NCBI RefSeq assembly: GCF_003627965.1
Contig: NZ_RBWE01000001.1
Location: 938,524-1,002,523 of the forward strand
From: Desulfofundulus salinus
GTDB taxonomy: Bacteria; Bacillota; Desulfotomaculia; Desulfotomaculales; Desulfovirgulaceae
Direction of reading: 5' to 3'
Length of the DNA stretch: 64,000 nucleotides
Shown here in pieces: positions 42,727-51,621 of the stretch; position 1 is the first letter of the stretch, and each line of letters opens with the position of its first letter. Both the position numbers and the translations under genes were made by a program. Below the pieces are notes generated by a model, which did no database searches, had not been told where the DNA came from, and saw only the letters and a list, made by a program, of their open reading frames with translations.

Positions 42727-43422
42727 ATGGGTTCTCTGTCGGTGTTAGTTTTCGGCTTTTCAATGATTATGATTGGAGTGGTGTCGTTGTTGTTAATGAG
42801 GTCGTACTTTTCGAAGCTTTTCAGGCGGATTAAAGAAAGCCATTTGGCGGCTGAAATTAAAGGACCCCTCGACAACTTTGGAGTCGTTGCTGAATTGGTC
42901 GGGAACGTAAGAGCTGTCTATTCCCCGGTTGGGGGAGGGCGGTACATTTCGCGAGAAAAGACGGTCCTCCTGAGTTACCCCCCGGGGAGCAAAGGTCTGT
43001 GGGCACTTTTGGAAGCAGCTCACGAAGCGGGGCACGCGGCTAAACCGCATCCCCTTACCGAATTGCTGGCATCAACCCCGTTAAGGCTCGCGATCAGCAT
43101 GGTGGCTCCCGTGGCCATATCTTTTTTTGTGGGCTGGCGGGTGCCGCACCAGGCAATTTCTTTAGCTCTGCTGGCCGTTTTACTGAGCTTTCCTTTAATT
43201 GCCCTGGCGGCCATCACGCAGGAGGAGGTTGGAGCCTGCCTTTTTTCGAGGCGCTGGATGTGTTCCTATCTTGATGGGCAGGGCTACGAGACCTATCAGG
43301 GTGCTGTTGCTAAAATGATACATGCCGAGGTGGCTTTTGAAATTTTGGACGGGTTTGCCCTGCTTTTGTTTTTCGAGGGTGCAATCGTTTTATTTTGGGG
43401 CTTGGGGAGGACGTTAATATGA
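42727..43422 (+). CDS. Membrane zinc metallopeptidase, YugP-like
   Basis: About 231 aa with a zinc-binding HEAGH motif (LEAAHEAGHAAKPHP), membrane helices before and after it and a glutamate further on (AAITQEEVGA) that could be the third ligand. The pattern resembles the YugP/Zn_peptidase_2 family. GGGAGGGGGTGGG supports ATG 42727. It is followed by an overlapping 35 aa gene and the Tad locus, so a role in processing surface proteins is possible but unproven. Confidence 0.75.
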   Translation: MGSLSVLVFGFSMIMIGVVSLLLMRSYFSKLFRRIKESHLAAEIKGPLDNFGVVAELVGNVRAVYSPVGGGRYISREKTVLLSYPPGSKGLWALLEAAHEAGHAAKPHPLTELLASTPLRLAISMVAPVAISFFVGWRVPHQAISLALLAVLLSFPLIALAAITQEEVGACLFSRRWMCSYLDGQGYETYQGAVAKMIHAEVAFEILDGFALLLFFEGAIVLFWGLGRTLI

Positions 43423-43526
43423 GCGCAGGCACGCGGTGGATAAAAGAAGAAATGCTGGTTGCCGTTGCGGCGATAAGCGCCCTTTTGTTATTGACGGTAG
43501 TCGGGAAAATGTTGTTCCTTTTCTGA
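43419..43526 (+). CDS. Very small single-helix membrane protein
   Basis: A 35 aa frame with one transmembrane helix (MLVAVAAISALLLLTVVGKM). GGGGAGG lies eight bases before the ATG, and the start overlaps the stop of the metallopeptidase gene, which suggests translational coupling. Confidence 0.6.
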   Translation: MSAGTRWIKEEMLVAVAAISALLLLTVVGKMLFLF

Positions 43527-43548
43527 TTGGATGGGGTGGTGGCAAATC

Positions 43549-45489
43549 ATGCTCGTTCTCCTGGCGCATCCGGATCCAGAAGTCCTGGCAGGCTACCTTC
43601 GGGGTGCGGATCACGAAGTCAGGGAGCTGTACGTGAACGACCTGGCCGTTCAGGCAGCCGTGAAGTTTGGTGCTGACGCCGTAATTTACTCCGACAGCCT
43701 GGAACCGGTTGTGCCCCACGAGGAGGCACTGAAGGCTCTCCTCGACGCCGGCCTGCGCGTGGTGCTCCTGGCCCGGCGGGATAGCCCTCTGGTACCCTAT
43801 GCTGGCGCCCTGGGAATCCGGGACTTAGTTTTCCTTCCTGCTTCCCCGGCCCAGGTCCTGTACCGCCTGGAAAACCCCGCATCTCCCCAGGAAGCGGCTG
43901 AGTTGGTGAGGGGGCTTATGGTAACCGGAGGCGTAGCGAGTCCGCTGAACCCGGCCACACTGGCCGAGGCGGGCCTGGAGCCCGACGAAGCAGCGGTGGG
44001 GGAAGTGGAAGCAGGTGAGGCAAAGAGAAAAAAAGCGGGGCTGCTTGGAAAGCTGAACCAGCTCCGTCCGGTTAGCATCAATCAAGCCGGTAAACCTGAA
44101 CAGGAAAAAATGCAGGCCGGAAACGACCCGGAGCCGGAAAGATCAACTCCGGGAGGAGAAGACGCCGTAGAGCCGGACTACAAACCCCCGCAGGATACGG
44201 GTAGCGGTATTCCTGTTCTAAACAGGGTGGTTTCGGGCACCCCTAAAGTGCTCCTGGGACTTGGCAGCGACCAGCTGGAAGAATGGTTCCAGGGGGTATT
44301 TGACGGCGTTCTGGAAGTAATCCACGCTTCCAGGACGCCGGAAGATTTTAAAGAAGCCGTTGAAAACGCCGCCCCGGATATAGCCGTACTGATGCGTCCG
44401 GGGCCGGCCGGAGGCATAGCCGACGCTCACAAGCTCGCCGCATGGGCGGTAACCAGGGTGCCGGCCGTTCTGTTCATTGCCGGGGAGCTGGACGATGCAG
44501 GCAGGGAAATGGCGGAAGAGGCCGCCAGTGCGGGGGTGCGCCACATACTTACCTGCCCGCCCGGCGGTTTCGTCTCCGGGGAAGAACTGGTCTTCCTGGT
44601 CAACTTCCTGATCCGTGAGCTGAAGCCCGGGCAAGCCGGACCGGCGGCGGTGCAAAAGCCCGAGCCGAAAAAGAAACAGAAACCCCGGAAGAGCGGGCGG
44701 CCGGAAAAAAAGTTCCGGTTCGTACTGCCCGGGGCATCTGTTAAAGAATCCGTGCCGCTGGAGGAGGTAACCCCGGAAGACGAAGCGGAAAAGGATGTGC
44801 CCCTTCATGAGGCACAAGGGAAAAATCCGGCATCCGTAGTCCCCGGGGGACTTCTGGCGGTCGTATCGCCCTGGCGTCCGGGTCTTGCGGGCAGAATCGC
44901 CGCTCAGGCGGCGAGGATGTTCGCGGCCACCGGAAACGAAGTGGCCTTTATATGCGCGGCGAAGGAGAGCACGGGTGCGGTCTGGCTGGACGTGAGCGAC
45001 GAGGAACTCATCATGTGTGACTGGCGTGTGCCCGGGTCGGCCGTTCCCCTGGTGCGTGACAGGCTAAAGCTCTGGCCGGTGGACCCGGCAAAAGACCTGG
45101 ACTGCGGCAGGGACGGCGTGATCGAGCTCATAAAGCAGGCACGCAGGACTGCCGTCTACACGGTGGTCGACTTCGGCGGTGACGTCAGCCTGGCCGGTAA
45201 AGCGGTATTCCTCGGGCGCTCGGTAGTGATGTGCGTCGTCCCCGGCGGGGACCCGGTGGAGCTGAAGACGGCCCTGCTCTGGTTCCGGCAATTGAAAGAG
45301 GGGAGGGAAAACGTGGTGGCGGGCATAGACCTCAGGGGGGTGCCGCCGGTCGTGCCGGAACAGCTGAACCCCGTGCTGACCATCCGCCACAACCCGGCGG
45401 ACGCCCTTTCCGAAGCCCTGGTGCGGGGGGTGGAAGGAGAGTTTTACTGGGAAAGGATGAGGAGCATTGCCAAAAAACAAACTGGTTAA
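43549..45489 (+). CDS. Degenerate CpaE/receiver-like Tad-associated protein
   Basis: About 646 aa. Two receiver-like alpha/beta regions (LVLLAHPDPEVLAGYLRG; KVLLGLGSDQLEEWFQGVF) flank Pro/Glu/Lys-rich linkers. The C-terminal 230 residues resemble a MinD/CpaE ATPase fold (LLAVVSPWRPGLAGRIAAQA, VVDFGGDVSLAGKAVFLGRS), but the P-loop lysines are absent, so it should not hydrolyse ATP. It directly precedes cpaB and overlaps it. I infer a localisation or scaffold subunit of the Tad pilus. Confidence 0.65.
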   Translation: MLVLLAHPDPEVLAGYLRGADHEVRELYVNDLAVQAAVKFGADAVIYSDSLEPVVPHEEALKALLDAGLRVVLLARRDSPLVPYAGALGIRDLVFLPASPAQVLYRLENPASPQEAAELVRGLMVTGGVASPLNPATLAEAGLEPDEAAVGEVEAGEAKRKKAGLLGKLNQLRPVSINQAGKPEQEKMQAGNDPEPERSTPGGEDAVEPDYKPPQDTGSGIPVLNRVVSGTPKVLLGLGSDQLEEWFQGVFDGVLEVIHASRTPEDFKEAVENAAPDIAVLMRPGPAGGIADAHKLAAWAVTRVPAVLFIAGELDDAGREMAEEAASAGVRHILTCPPGGFVSGEELVFLVNFLIRELKPGQAGPAAVQKPEPKKKQKPRKSGRPEKKFRFVLPGASVKESVPLEEVTPEDEAEKDVPLHEAQGKNPASVVPGGLLAVVSPWRPGLAGRIAAQAARMFAATGNEVAFICAAKESTGAVWLDVSDEELIMCDWRVPGSAVPLVRDRLKLWPVDPAKDLDCGRDGVIELIKQARRTAVYTVVDFGGDVSLAGKAVFLGRSVVMCVVPGGDPVELKTALLWFRQLKEGRENVVAGIDLRGVPPVVPEQLNPVLTIRHNPADALSEALVRGVEGEFYWERMRSIAKKQTG

Positions 45490-46129
45490 CGTTTTAACAG
45501 CCCTGGTCCTGGTCGTACTGTCCGGCGCTCTTGTCTGGTACATCATCGGGATTACCGCGCCGACGGTGCCGGTGGTCAAGGCCCAGAAGAAAATACCGGT
45601 GGGTACTATTATCACCGGCGACATGGTGAAGGTCCAGCCCATGGCCAGGGTGGACGTACCTCCCGACGCCGTGTCGGACGTCCGGGAGGTAATCGGCAAA
45701 ACCGTAACCCTCGGCACCCTTCTGCCGGGTGACCCCGTCAGGAAGGCGCACGTAAAGGCGGGAGTGGGGAGCCTGCAGGCCCGTCTCAACGCCCTGGCCC
45801 CCGGAAGGGTGGCCGTGGACCTGCCCGCCGAAAGTGGGCTGAAGGGGCTTTCCGCAGGGGATAAAGTGATGGTCTTTGGGGAAGTGCCGGTCGGGGATGC
45901 AGCCTCGAAAACGGCGGCCACGGTCGTGGAACTCATAGCCCGTGATGCCGTGGTTCTCGAGGTGCCCGGGGACAGGCCGCAGGGCGAGGGCGTATTCGGC
46001 GGCACCGGGGGCGCCAAGGGGCCGGTGGTGGTGGCGGTAACGCCCGAGGAGGCCAAAAAAATCGCCAACTCCATCGTCAGGGGCAAAAGGACGGCGATAG
46101 CCCTCCTGCCCCGGGAGGGGGTCAGGTAA
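45467..46129 (+). CDS. cpaB: Tad pilus assembly protein CpaB/RcpC
   Basis: 220 aa with an N-terminal membrane helix (VLTALVLVVLSGALVWYIIG) and a SAF domain (KKIPVGTIITGDMVKVQPM, GTLLPGDPVRKAHV), the CpaB/RcpC layout. In diderms CpaB associates with the secretin; here no secretin is encoded, as expected for a monoderm. The TTG start overlaps the upstream gene. Confidence 0.88.
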   Translation: MPKNKLVNVLTALVLVVLSGALVWYIIGITAPTVPVVKAQKKIPVGTIITGDMVKVQPMARVDVPPDAVSDVREVIGKTVTLGTLLPGDPVRKAHVKAGVGSLQARLNALAPGRVAVDLPAESGLKGLSAGDKVMVFGEVPVGDAASKTAATVVELIARDAVVLEVPGDRPQGEGVFGGTGGAKGPVVVAVTPEEAKKIANSIVRGKRTAIALLPREGVR

Positions 46130-47014
46130 ATGTTCGGGTTGGGCAGGAAAAAGAAGAAGGATATGCAGGAACCCGGGGAGAGCCTGATCCTGTGGGGGCC
46201 TGCAGCGGGAACGGAGCATGCGGAGCAGGAGGAACGGGAACGGGAAAAGGAAAACCCCGGGATGATCGACGGCATTCCGGTCTCCCCCGGGGCCCTGCCG
46301 GGGCGGGGGAAGATAGTAACCTTCCACTCTCCCAAGGGTGGGGACGGCGTGAGCACCGTGGCGGCAAACGTAGCCGCCCTGCTGGCCAGGCATGCCGGGA
46401 CGGTGCTGGTGGACCTCAACGGGGTGGGCGCGGTGAGATCCAGGTTCGGGCTGCCTTCCGACTGTCCGGTGAACATCCTGGACTGGGAGAGTGCTGAAGA
46501 CAGGCGGCACATATCGGTTTACGAGCACCAGTGCGGGTTGGCCCTGGTGCCCGGCGTGGTGCACTACGACGATCTGGAGCGGGTCAATCCCGCTCTTGTT
46601 TTCCGGGTCCTCGGAATCCTGAAAGATGCCTACGAGTACGTGGTGGTGGACGCACCGCCGGTAAACGGGGCCAACCCGGCCTGGGCCGCCGCGGTGGTTT
46701 CCGACAGGGTGTTCACCGTCATCACTCCCGACCGGGCAAGCATCGACATGCTCGGGGGTACCGTGAACTACCTGGAAAGGCTCGGGTGCGAAGATCGCTC
46801 GGCGGTAATGCTGAACAAGGCCGGTGTGCCCGGGGGTATACGTGTCGCCGACCTGGTGGACAAAAATCCCCTGGGGGTGGAATTCAAGGCTATCCTGCCG
46901 TACAGCGATGCGGTGATGGAATATAACAACCGGAGACAGGTGGTAGCGCTCGCCAGACCCAAAGACCCCTTCTCCCGGGCGGTGTCCGCTTTCACGGAGG
47001 AGGTGTTTGACTGA
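46130..47014 (+). CDS. cpaE: CpaE-like MinD-family ATPase with altered P-loop
   Basis: 294 aa of MinD/ParA type: basic N-terminus, acidic linker, then IVTFHSPKGGDGVSTVAANVA. The deviant Walker A should read KGGxGKS/T; here Val replaces the second lysine (KGGDGVST), while the signature first lysine remains. VLVDLNG and VVVDAPP retain the other motifs. CpaE proteins guide Tad machinery to its site. The start abuts the cpaB stop, and the stop abuts cpaF. Confidence 0.87.
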   Translation: MFGLGRKKKKDMQEPGESLILWGPAAGTEHAEQEEREREKENPGMIDGIPVSPGALPGRGKIVTFHSPKGGDGVSTVAANVAALLARHAGTVLVDLNGVGAVRSRFGLPSDCPVNILDWESAEDRRHISVYEHQCGLALVPGVVHYDDLERVNPALVFRVLGILKDAYEYVVVDAPPVNGANPAWAAAVVSDRVFTVITPDRASIDMLGGTVNYLERLGCEDRSAVMLNKAGVPGGIRVADLVDKNPLGVEFKAILPYSDAVMEYNNRRQVVALARPKDPFSRAVSAFTEEVFD

Positions 47015-48352
47015 ATGGATATAGAGCTGATCAGGAAACTGGCCGGTAACTTGAACGAGGTCGTGCCGCTGGAAATTGCCACCGCCGATACTGAACAGGG
47101 CCAGGACGCGGCTATCTCCCAGGAGAACCTTTCCCGGCTGAGGGGTTACGTGCAGCTGGCTTTGAGGCAACAGCTGAAGCCGGAGGAACTGGGGAAGTCC
47201 CGGGACCCGCTGGTGCGCTCGCGGCTGAGGAGCATAGTGATGCGTGCCCTGGTGGAGCTGGACATCCCCATAGGCAGCGGTGCGGCGGCGGCCCTGGCCG
47301 AGGAGCTTGCGGACGACCTCCTCGGTTTCGGCCCCATCGAGCAGTTCTTTTACGACCCGGAAGTTACCGAGATCAAGGTGATCCGGTACGACCTGATCCG
47401 GGTTGAAAAGCACGGTATTGAGCGGGTGGCGGAGGGGGTGCGCTTCCGGGACGAGCAGCACTGCCGCGACATACTGGAGCGTATGCTGGCCCCCACGGGG
47501 CGGCGTATCGACATCAGCAGTCCCCGGGTGAACGCCAGGCTTTTCGACGGCTCCCGGCTGATCGCCCACATCCCCCCGGTGGCCGTGGAGGGCACTACCA
47601 TCACCATCCGGCGGTTCCGCCAGGACATGACGGTGGAAAACCTGCTCAAGCGGGGGGTGCTCACCCCGGAGGTGCTGGAGTTCCTCAAGGCGGCCGTTCT
47701 GGCCCGGATGAACATCGTGATATGCGGCGGTACCAGTTCCGGCAAGACGACCCTCCTGAACTGCATCGCTTCCTTCATTCCCGACGAGGAGAGCATCATC
47801 ACCATCGAGGACCCTGCGGAACTGCAGCTGCAGCACAGGAACGTCAGGCGCCTTGAGGCAAAACCGCCCAACCAGGAGGGAAAGGGGGCAGTCACCCAGC
47901 GGGACCTGATGGTTGACGCCCTGCGCATGGCCCCCAAGCGGATCATCATCGGGGAGTGCCGCGCGGGGGAGGCCTTTGACATGCTGCAGGCTATGAACAC
48001 CGGCCACCTGGGGAGCATGACGACCATCCACGCCAACTCGGCCCGTCACGGCACCCGGCGCCTGGTCAACATGGTCCAGATGGCCGAACTCGACCTGCCC
48101 TACGAGGCCATTATCGAGCAGATAGCCGACGCGGTGGACATCTTCATCCACGTCCTCAAAGACCGGTCGGGACGGCGGCGGCTGGACCACATCGTGGAGG
48201 TGACCGGCGTCGAGCGCACGCCCGAGGGAGTGCTCAACGTGGGGCTGAACCCCCTCTGGCAGTACGACCGTTCTGCCGAAAGGCTGGTCTGGGTGGCGTC
48301 AAAATTCACCCGGGAGCGGATTTTCCGGGAAGAGGGGGGCTGGACGTGCTGA
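47015..48352 (+). CDS. cpaF: Tad secretion ATPase CpaF/TadA
   Basis: A 445 aa GspE/VirB11-family ATPase that drives pilin extrusion and retraction. The N-terminal domain includes LLGFGPIEQFFYDPEVTEI, followed by Walker A CGGTSSGKTTLLNC, the Asp box IITIEDPAEL, Walker B MAPKRIIIGECRAGEAFDML and the His box SMTTIHANSARHG. All catalytic motifs are intact. The start abuts cpaE and the gene overlaps tadB. Confidence 0.96.
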   Translation: MDIELIRKLAGNLNEVVPLEIATADTEQGQDAAISQENLSRLRGYVQLALRQQLKPEELGKSRDPLVRSRLRSIVMRALVELDIPIGSGAAAALAEELADDLLGFGPIEQFFYDPEVTEIKVIRYDLIRVEKHGIERVAEGVRFRDEQHCRDILERMLAPTGRRIDISSPRVNARLFDGSRLIAHIPPVAVEGTTITIRRFRQDMTVENLLKRGVLTPEVLEFLKAAVLARMNIVICGGTSSGKTTLLNCIASFIPDEESIITIEDPAELQLQHRNVRRLEAKPPNQEGKGAVTQRDLMVDALRMAPKRIIIGECRAGEAFDMLQAMNTGHLGSMTTIHANSARHGTRRLVNMVQMAELDLPYEAIIEQIADAVDIFIHVLKDRSGRRRLDHIVEVTGVERTPEGVLNVGLNPLWQYDRSAERLVWVASKFTRERIFREEGGWTC

Positions 48353-49164
48353 CGCTTTTGAGCATTGCCGCCGCCGGAGCCACCGTTCTGGCCCTGCTTG
48401 TACTCATCTTCGGCCCGAATCTTTCCGGCCGCACCCGTTCCGTAAGGCTTAAAGAACGCAGGACGGCCGTGAAACAGGATCTTCCCGTGCTGCTCGCAGG
48501 GGCTGCCGGGTGTGCCCTCCTGGCTTACGCGGTGACCGGGACGGTTTATTTTGCTGCCGCCGCCTCGCTGGGCGGCTTTTACGTGTCCAGGTGGTGGCGT
48601 GGCGTGCAGGAAGCCCGGAGAAAAGAACTCCTGCGGGTGCAGTTCGCCGACGTGCTGCAGCAGTTGGCCAGCGCGGTACGGGGCGGCCTGAATCCCTACC
48701 AGGCCCTGGAGGACGCCGTGCCGAACATGCCCCGGCCGGCCAGGGACGTTTTCTTTGAAGTGCTGCGCAGGACCAGGACCGGGCAGACCATTGTCCAGGC
48801 CCTCGATACTGTGCGCCAGGAAACGGGCTGGGAAGACCTGCGGGTCCTCACCGTCGGCCTGAGCCTGTACAGCAGGACGGGTAGTGACCTGGCGGCCATA
48901 TGCGACCACGCCCTGGAAGCCTACTACGAGAGGGAAAGCTTCCGGGCGTTCATCGACGCGGTTACCGCCGACAGCCGCATGACGCTGAAAATACTGTCCG
49001 GTTTGCCCTTCCTGGTGGTGGGGTTTGCCCGGGCGGTGAACCCGGAGTTCGCCGGGCCGCTCTTCCACACGCTGCCCGGGAGCGCGGTATTTATAATGTG
49101 CTGCGCGATGATCTTCCTGGGCAATGTGGTGGTTAAGAAGATGATGGCCGGGGTATCGCAGTAG
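48346..49164 (+). CDS. tadB: Tad inner-membrane platform protein TadB
   Basis: 272 aa with N-terminal helices (LLSIAAAGATVLALLVLIFG and others), the GspF-type cytoplasmic domain (FADVLQQLASAVRGGLNPYQALE, TGSDLAAICDHAL) and C-terminal helices. TadB and TadC form the membrane platform on which CpaF acts. It overlaps cpaF by seven bases and is followed by tadC after 12 bases. Confidence 0.93.
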   Translation: MLTLLSIAAAGATVLALLVLIFGPNLSGRTRSVRLKERRTAVKQDLPVLLAGAAGCALLAYAVTGTVYFAAAASLGGFYVSRWWRGVQEARRKELLRVQFADVLQQLASAVRGGLNPYQALEDAVPNMPRPARDVFFEVLRRTRTGQTIVQALDTVRQETGWEDLRVLTVGLSLYSRTGSDLAAICDHALEAYYERESFRAFIDAVTADSRMTLKILSGLPFLVVGFARAVNPEFAGPLFHTLPGSAVFIMCCAMIFLGNVVVKKMMAGVSQ

Positions 49165-49176
49165 GGAGGGGGAAAT

Positions 49177-49992
49177 ATGGATCTGCGTCTCATGGCGGCT
49201 CTGCTGGCGTCGGCGGGTATAGCCGCTTTAATGTTGAAGAAGCCGTCTCTTTTTTCGGAAGACGTCCGGGGGAGGGCGGAGGAACTGCTGGCCCGCACGG
49301 GGAAAAGGTTCTCTTCCGGCGATTCCCGCACCCTGCTGGAAAGGAAAATCGTCCAGGCGAACCTGGACATCCGGCCGGAGGTGTTTGCGGGTTTGCGTAT
49401 AGCCCTTCCCCTGGCCTGCATGGCCCTGTTCGTCCCGCCGGCGTTGTTCGGGTTCCTGGACATATACTGGGGGATCGTCCCGGCGCTGGCGCTCTGGTTC
49501 CTGCCCGGCTGGTGGCTCAACAACCGGGTGAAAAGCCGGGTGGCCGCCATCAGGCGGGACCTGCCGGACTTCTCCATCATGTTTTCCACGGCGCTGGCCG
49601 CCGGGGCGGACATCCTGACTGCCCTGGAACAGGTGGCCTCCTCGCTGAAGGGGGAGCTGGGGGCCGAGATCCAGCGTGCCTGCCGCGACATGGCTGTGGG
49701 GAAGAGGCGCACAGACGCCCTGGCGGAGATGGCGGCCCGGTGCGGGGTGGACGAGTTGACCGCTCTGGTCAGGGTCATCGAGCAGGCCCAGCGTTACGGC
49801 TCACCCCTGGCCGAAACGGTGAAGCAGCACGCCGCCCAGATGCAGCTCCTCCGCCGTTACGAGGCCCAGCGGGTGGCCGGGGAACTGGGGGTCAAGATCA
49901 TCTTCCCGATCATCATGTTCATCCTGTTCCCCATGCTGGTTCTGGTGGGGTTCCCCGTCGTCTGGCACCTGGTTGCCGCCCTGGGCAACTAA
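49177..49992 (+). CDS. tadC: Tad inner-membrane platform protein TadC
   Basis: 271 aa GspF-domain protein (LPDFSIMFSTALAAGADILTALEQVA, RYGSPLAETVKQHAAQM) with flanking membrane helices and the C-terminal KIIFPIIMFILFPMLVLVGF helix. It pairs with TadB. The ATG follows AGGGAGGGGG, and the pilin gene comes 19 bases later. Confidence 0.93.
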   Translation: MDLRLMAALLASAGIAALMLKKPSLFSEDVRGRAEELLARTGKRFSSGDSRTLLERKIVQANLDIRPEVFAGLRIALPLACMALFVPPALFGFLDIYWGIVPALALWFLPGWWLNNRVKSRVAAIRRDLPDFSIMFSTALAAGADILTALEQVASSLKGELGAEIQRACRDMAVGKRRTDALAEMAARCGVDELTALVRVIEQAQRYGSPLAETVKQHAAQMQLLRRYEAQRVAGELGVKIIFPIIMFILFPMLVLVGFPVVWHLVAALGN

Positions 49993-50011
49993 TTGAAGGA
50001 GGTGATATCCG

Positions 50012-50197
50012 GTGCTGAATAAAGTCAAAACCCTGGCGGTCAGGTTTCACCGCGACCGGTCGGGAGCCGGAATTGCCGAGTACGGCCTGATCCTGGCCCT
50101 GGTGGCGGTGGTATGCATCGCGGCTCTCACCGCTCTGGGCGTTGCCCTGGTGAACAAGTTCAACAGGGTCAAGGAAGCCCTGGACAGCACGGGCTAG
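50012..50197 (+). CDS. flp: Flp/Fap-type pilin subunit
   Basis: A 61 aa prepilin with a basic leader (VKTLAVRFHRDRSGA) and the class IVb cleavage region G-IAEYGLILALVAVV, in which the conserved Glu-Tyr pair follows the cleavage site. This is the structural subunit of the Tad pilus; TadV at 51800 would process it. AAGGAGGTGATA gives an exceptionally strong ribosome site, suited to a major subunit. A terminator follows directly. Confidence 0.93.
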   Translation: MLNKVKTLAVRFHRDRSGAGIAEYGLILALVAVVCIAALTALGVALVNKFNRVKEALDSTG

Positions 50198-50202
50198 TCA
50201 AG

Positions 50203-50233
50203 ATCCCCGGGTTACCAAACCCGGGGATTTTTC
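50203..50233 (+). terminator. Terminator after the pilin gene
   Basis: ATCCCCGGGTT / AACCCGGGGAT, an 11-bp perfect stem, followed by TTTTTC. Confidence 0.9.
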
Positions 50234-50301
50234 TTGAGGAGGTGTTGCCGCCGTTGTGGCTGTGGTTGTGGGCTTTCATGGTTTTCGCGCACATTTTTTT
50301 C

Positions 50302-50937
50302 TTATTCTGCTTGGGCATTTGTTTCCACCGCGCCGGGCCGGAGTTCCCGTACGGAATTGACCAAAGCGAGTACATCATCAGGTGTCAGAGAAAAAGCATA
50401 ATACTTCGCAAACAAAACCCTGAAATCGGGAGGTTTTCTTTCAAGAAGGTTTTTGCCCGTTTTCGTGGAGAGAAGAAGCGTGGTAACGGCGAGGACCGTA
50501 CGCCGGATCGTGCGGACGGGAACCCCGGAAATGCCGGTGCCCGGTATCTGCCCATCCCGGAAGAGCCAGGTTTGAAATTTGACTTTGACCCCCGCTTCAT
50601 CCGAGTTCTTCGAAACGAGGAAGGCGGCGGTTGCAAGTTCGTATTTAATGCTTACGCTGGGATCTTTCGTACTTTCGTAGACGCGGTACGCGAGAGGCGA
50701 CATGTGAAGTTCCCATGCATCCTTCTTCCGGAGAGCATATATCATGGGGGTGACCTGAACGCTTCGGGCAAGGAAATAGCAATTCACAAGTTTCCAGATC
50801 AGGAGGAAGATCGCGAAAAAGGAGAAGAAAAGGCCAACCCACATTGCTATAGAAGTGATTCCCTGCAGCAGGAAGGCGGTGAAAAAGCCGGAGCAAGCAG
50901 TGACGGCCACAATGCTTACGCAGGAAAAGCCGACCAC
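50302..50937 (-). CDS. Hypothetical two-helix membrane protein, reversed in the Tad locus
   Basis: Both strands are open here. The minus-strand translation looks genuine: two membrane helices (SCVSIVAVTACSGFFTAFLL and WVGLFFSFFAIFLLIW) then a soluble domain with normal composition (AYRVYESTKDPSVSIKYEL, KYYAFSLTPDDVLALVNSVREL). The plus-strand translation of the same stretch looks like antisense. The frame extends to ATG 51216, but the N-terminal part overlaps a better plus-strand gene, so I place the start near GTG 50937; no clear ribosome site was seen. No family recognised. Confidence 0.5.
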   Translation of the reverse strand: MVGFSCVSIVAVTACSGFFTAFLLQGITSIAMWVGLFFSFFAIFLLIWKLVNCYFLARSVQVTPMIYALRKKDAWELHMSPLAYRVYESTKDPSVSIKYELATAAFLVSKNSDEAGVKVKFQTWLFRDGQIPGTGISGVPVRTIRRTVLAVTTLLLSTKTGKNLLERKPPDFRVLFAKYYAFSLTPDDVLALVNSVRELRPGAVETNAQAE

Positions 50938-51048
50938 AAGTACGTGCCGGCATGTTACCGCGGGAGCGCAGCGGAGCCCGGCACGCAGGAGCTCCCTCTC
51001 AGGGAAGCAGCTGTACAGTTTTTTCTCATTCCGAAGAGGCTTATAGTC

Positions 51049-51621
51049 GTGCTTTTCTGGATTTTTCGTTCCTTGTGGTACGTGATGCTCCTTCATGACC
51101 TGGTGTTCCTGCCCCTGTTTATATTTCTTTTTCTGCGATTTGTAGGCATCGAATGGAAAAGTTGCCCCGCCGGGCCGGTACCTCACGGCTACGTGGAACC
51201 GGTTTTGTGGCTTCAATTTCTGAGTGACTGGAACCGTTTTGGGGAAACCGGTCAGGTGGCCGGTGTTTTCCGCGTCTGCCTGACTTTTTATCTTCTTCTC
51301 CTTGGCGCGGACTTTATCCTCCCGGCAGTACTGGTTCCTTTTGCGCGGGCGCTCGGCAGGTGGGTCAAATCCATGCCTGCTTCCGTGTACCTCGACTGTC
51401 TTACGGGGTGCAGTTTCATCCTGGTGCCCCTGCTGGGAGGTTACGCAGCGGCGGCGTGGTTTGCAACGACATCTCTTACCGGCCTGGTGGTGACGGAGGG
51501 CAACCGGGCATTACTGCTGCTCTGGGCGTGCTTTTTTGCGTTCTACACCCTGCTGGTGCCTTACAACCGCAAGGTTTACCACTGGCACGCCGGCCTCTGG
51601 TGGCGTTTCATCACAGTTTGA
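51049..51621 (+). CDS. Polytopic membrane protein in the Tad locus
   Basis: About 190 aa with four to five hydrophobic helices (SLWYVMLLHDLVFLPLFIFLFL, VFRVCLTFYLLLLGADFILP, FILVPLLGGYAAAAWFA, ALLLLWACFFAFYTLLV). The open frame reaches further upstream, but only the part after about 51049 has protein-like composition. GTG 51049 follows GAAGAGG. It overlaps the next small gene. No family recognised. Confidence 0.6.
   Translation: MLFWIFRSLWYVMLLHDLVFLPLFIFLFLRFVGIEWKSCPAGPVPHGYVEPVLWLQFLSDWNRFGETGQVAGVFRVCLTFYLLLLGADFILPAVLVPFARALGRWVKSMPASVYLDCLTGCSFILVPLLGGYAAAAWFATTSLTGLVVTEGNRALLLLWACFFAFYTLLVPYNRKVYHWHAGLWWRFITV

Noticed and set aside
45494-48190. Long open frame of about 900 codons on the minus strand
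   Set aside because: It is the antisense of cpaB, cpaE and cpaF. The His/Pro/Gly/Arg-rich composition and absence of any domain are typical of a shadow frame in GC-rich genes.
50113-51048. Upstream two-thirds of the 502-codon plus-strand frame in the Tad locus
   Set aside because: It begins inside the flp gene in another frame, crosses the flp terminator, and has antisense-like composition until about 51,020; only the last 190 codons look real.
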